A stretch of DNA of 13,932 bases from Planctomycetota bacterium (GTDB lineage Bacteria > Planctomycetota > Phycisphaerae > UBA1845): contig JAJRUK010000113.1 in assembly GCA_024277835.1 (NCBI GenBank), forward strand, positions 1-13,932. Direction: 5' to 3'. The notes below the pieces were generated by a model. It worked only from the letters and a program-made list of their open reading frames with translations. It did no database searches and was not told the DNA's origin. Below, piece by piece: positions 12,998 to 13,932 of this stretch; within the stretch, counting starts at the first letter, position 1; every line of letters begins with the position of its first letter. Made by a program: the position numbers and the translations under genes.

Positions 12998-13932
12998 TTA
13001 TCGGTCGCTGGCGGCGACTTCATGGGTTCCGGCGGGTAGTGCTGGAGAATCGGCGGTTTCGACCTCGCCACCGAGTTCGAGGGGCGATGGTGCGGACGAG
13101 GAGACTCCGGATATCCTCGACAACGACCCGAGCAGGATCATGGCGGCGACGGAACCAAAGACAGCTCCGAGCCGCGCGCGACGGACACGCGGCGTGTAGC
13201 TTGGCTCATAAATCACCAGAAGTCCCCCCACCGCGATGAGTGACATTGAGAGAAGCATGAGCGTAGGCGGTTGACCGACAAAGTGCGTCGCAAGTGGCGC
13301 TGCGACGATCACCGTGACCGCGCTACAAACCAGCAGGCGAGCTAACATCTTCGCACCTGCCGTCGAACGTCTCGCAACGCGAGCGAGTAGGACCGTCCGT
13401 CCGTACGACGTCGCGTACCCAATCGTCCCCGCCCCGCACGCTGCAATTACAATCGCAAACCACAACGGTACGGGCGGCTGCGCGCAAAGCGCGAAGGTAC
13501 TCACTCCAACCACGATCCCGGAGACCGCACAAGACATTCCAAACGCACCGATCGTTCGAACCGTTGATTTCGGCGTGCAAGCACCCAGCGAAATGCCCAC
13601 ACCGACCGCCAGCAACAGCGGTGCGAGAACGCCGCCGGTGTTGACGTTGCCGAGAGTAAGCCACCGCACCGAAACAGTAATAGCGCAAACGCTCCCGCCT
13701 CCCACCGCAACGATGCTCGCCCGAAGGAGCGTTGGCCAGCGATCGCTAGAGGCCGGTAGCGGACCAGGCATGGACGGATCGCTCGACGATTCCGCGTGCG
13801 CCTGCGTTGAACCCAGCGCGGCTGCGCCGATCGCAACCAGCAGCGGCGGTAGCGCCGCTCCGATCAAAAGTGGATCGACCCGCGCTCCTGAGGCAGCGAA
13901 TGTCTCGACAACCCACACACCAAGAGCAGCGC
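12998..13932 (-). CDS. Polytopic membrane protein, 5' end outside the window
   Basis: The frame is open to the right edge; residues AALG precede the first in-window GTG (13918), so the true start probably lies beyond 13932. The visible 306-311 residues contain about eight hydrophobic segments rich in Ala, Gly, Val and Leu. Examples are LLIGAALPPLLVAIGAAALG near 18-36, GGVLAPLLLAVGVGISLG near 95-112, PLWFAIVIAACGAGTIGYA near 150-168 and LMLLSMSLIAVGGLLVIY near 218-235. A basic loop (YTPRVRRARLG) and a soluble acidic tail from about residue 270 follow. No conserved transporter or enzyme motif was recognised. It ends 84 nt before the small protein and may belong to the same transcript. The sequence alone does not give a function. 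Confidence 0.75.
   Translation of the reverse strand, partial: AALGVWVVETFAASGARVDPLLIGAALPPLLVAIGAAALGSTQAHAESSSDPSMPGPLPASSDRWPTLLRASIVAVGGGSVCAITVSVRWLTLGNVNTGGVLAPLLLAVGVGISLGACTPKSTVRTIGAFGMSCAVSGIVVGVSTFALCAQPPVPLWFAIVIAACGAGTIGYATSYGRTVLLARVARRSTAGAKMLARLLVCSAVTVIVAAPLATHFVGQPPTLMLLSMSLIAVGGLLVIYEPSYTPRVRRARLGAVFGSVAAMILLGSLSRISGVSSSAPSPLELGGEVETADSPALPAGTHEVAASDR

Noticed and set aside
12964..12999. Promoter for the 86-residue gene at TATCGT (12976 to 12971)
   Set aside because: The -10 is fair but no acceptable -35 lies 16-19 nt upstream.

Overview
The window is a GC-rich bacterial chromosome segment from a Gram-negative (diderm) organism. It carries a lipid A / outer-membrane biogenesis cluster on the + strand and a secretin-centred cell-envelope cluster on the - strand. 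A fused LpxC-FabZ protein, a Gfo/Idh/MocA oxidoreductase directly after lpxA, and a short (three-POTRA) BamA next to a Skp-like chaperone suggest Planctomycetota, possibly Phycisphaerae. That placement is an inference from gene content and order; no 16S or ribosomal protein marker is available in full.

Left part, + strand (1-8764). The last codons of an upstream gene (probably ribosomal protein L9) overlap the start of dnaB, the replicative helicase. Next come bamA (outer-membrane protein insertase), skp/ompH (periplasmic chaperone), lpxD, a bifunctional lpxC/fabZ, lpxA and a Gfo/Idh/MocA oxidoreductase. From skp to the oxidoreductase the genes are spaced 14 nt or less or overlap, so they probably form one operon. 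Together they supply the first acylation and deacetylation steps of lipid A, hydroxyacyl-chain dehydration, and folding and insertion of outer-membrane proteins. LpxA carries a C-terminal domain that looks like the divergent InlB B-repeat (Flg_new_2) found in secreted proteins, which is highly unexpected on a cytoplasmic acyltransferase. lpxB, which often follows in such clusters, is absent here.

Middle (8765-9645). About 880 nt lie between the two convergent gene groups with no convincing gene. This stretch holds hairpins, four copies of the 7-mer AGTCAAC, an AT-rich segment, and a strong leftward sigma70-type promoter whose -10 lies inside a perfect 7-5-7 dyad, like a repressor operator.

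Right part, - strand (9646-13932). Reading leftwards from the right edge there is a polytopic membrane protein (5' end outside the window), a small exported or anchored coiled-coil protein, a secretin (PilQ/GspD superfamily), and a TPR lipoprotein whose start overlaps the secretin stop. Secretin, lipoprotein and small protein plausibly form an outer-membrane channel module of a type II secretion or type IV pilus-like system. No ATPase, pilin or inner-membrane assembly protein is visible, so its identity is open.

The clearest candidates for something undescribed are the LpxA fusion, the operator-promoter in the gene-free middle, and the orphan secretin module.
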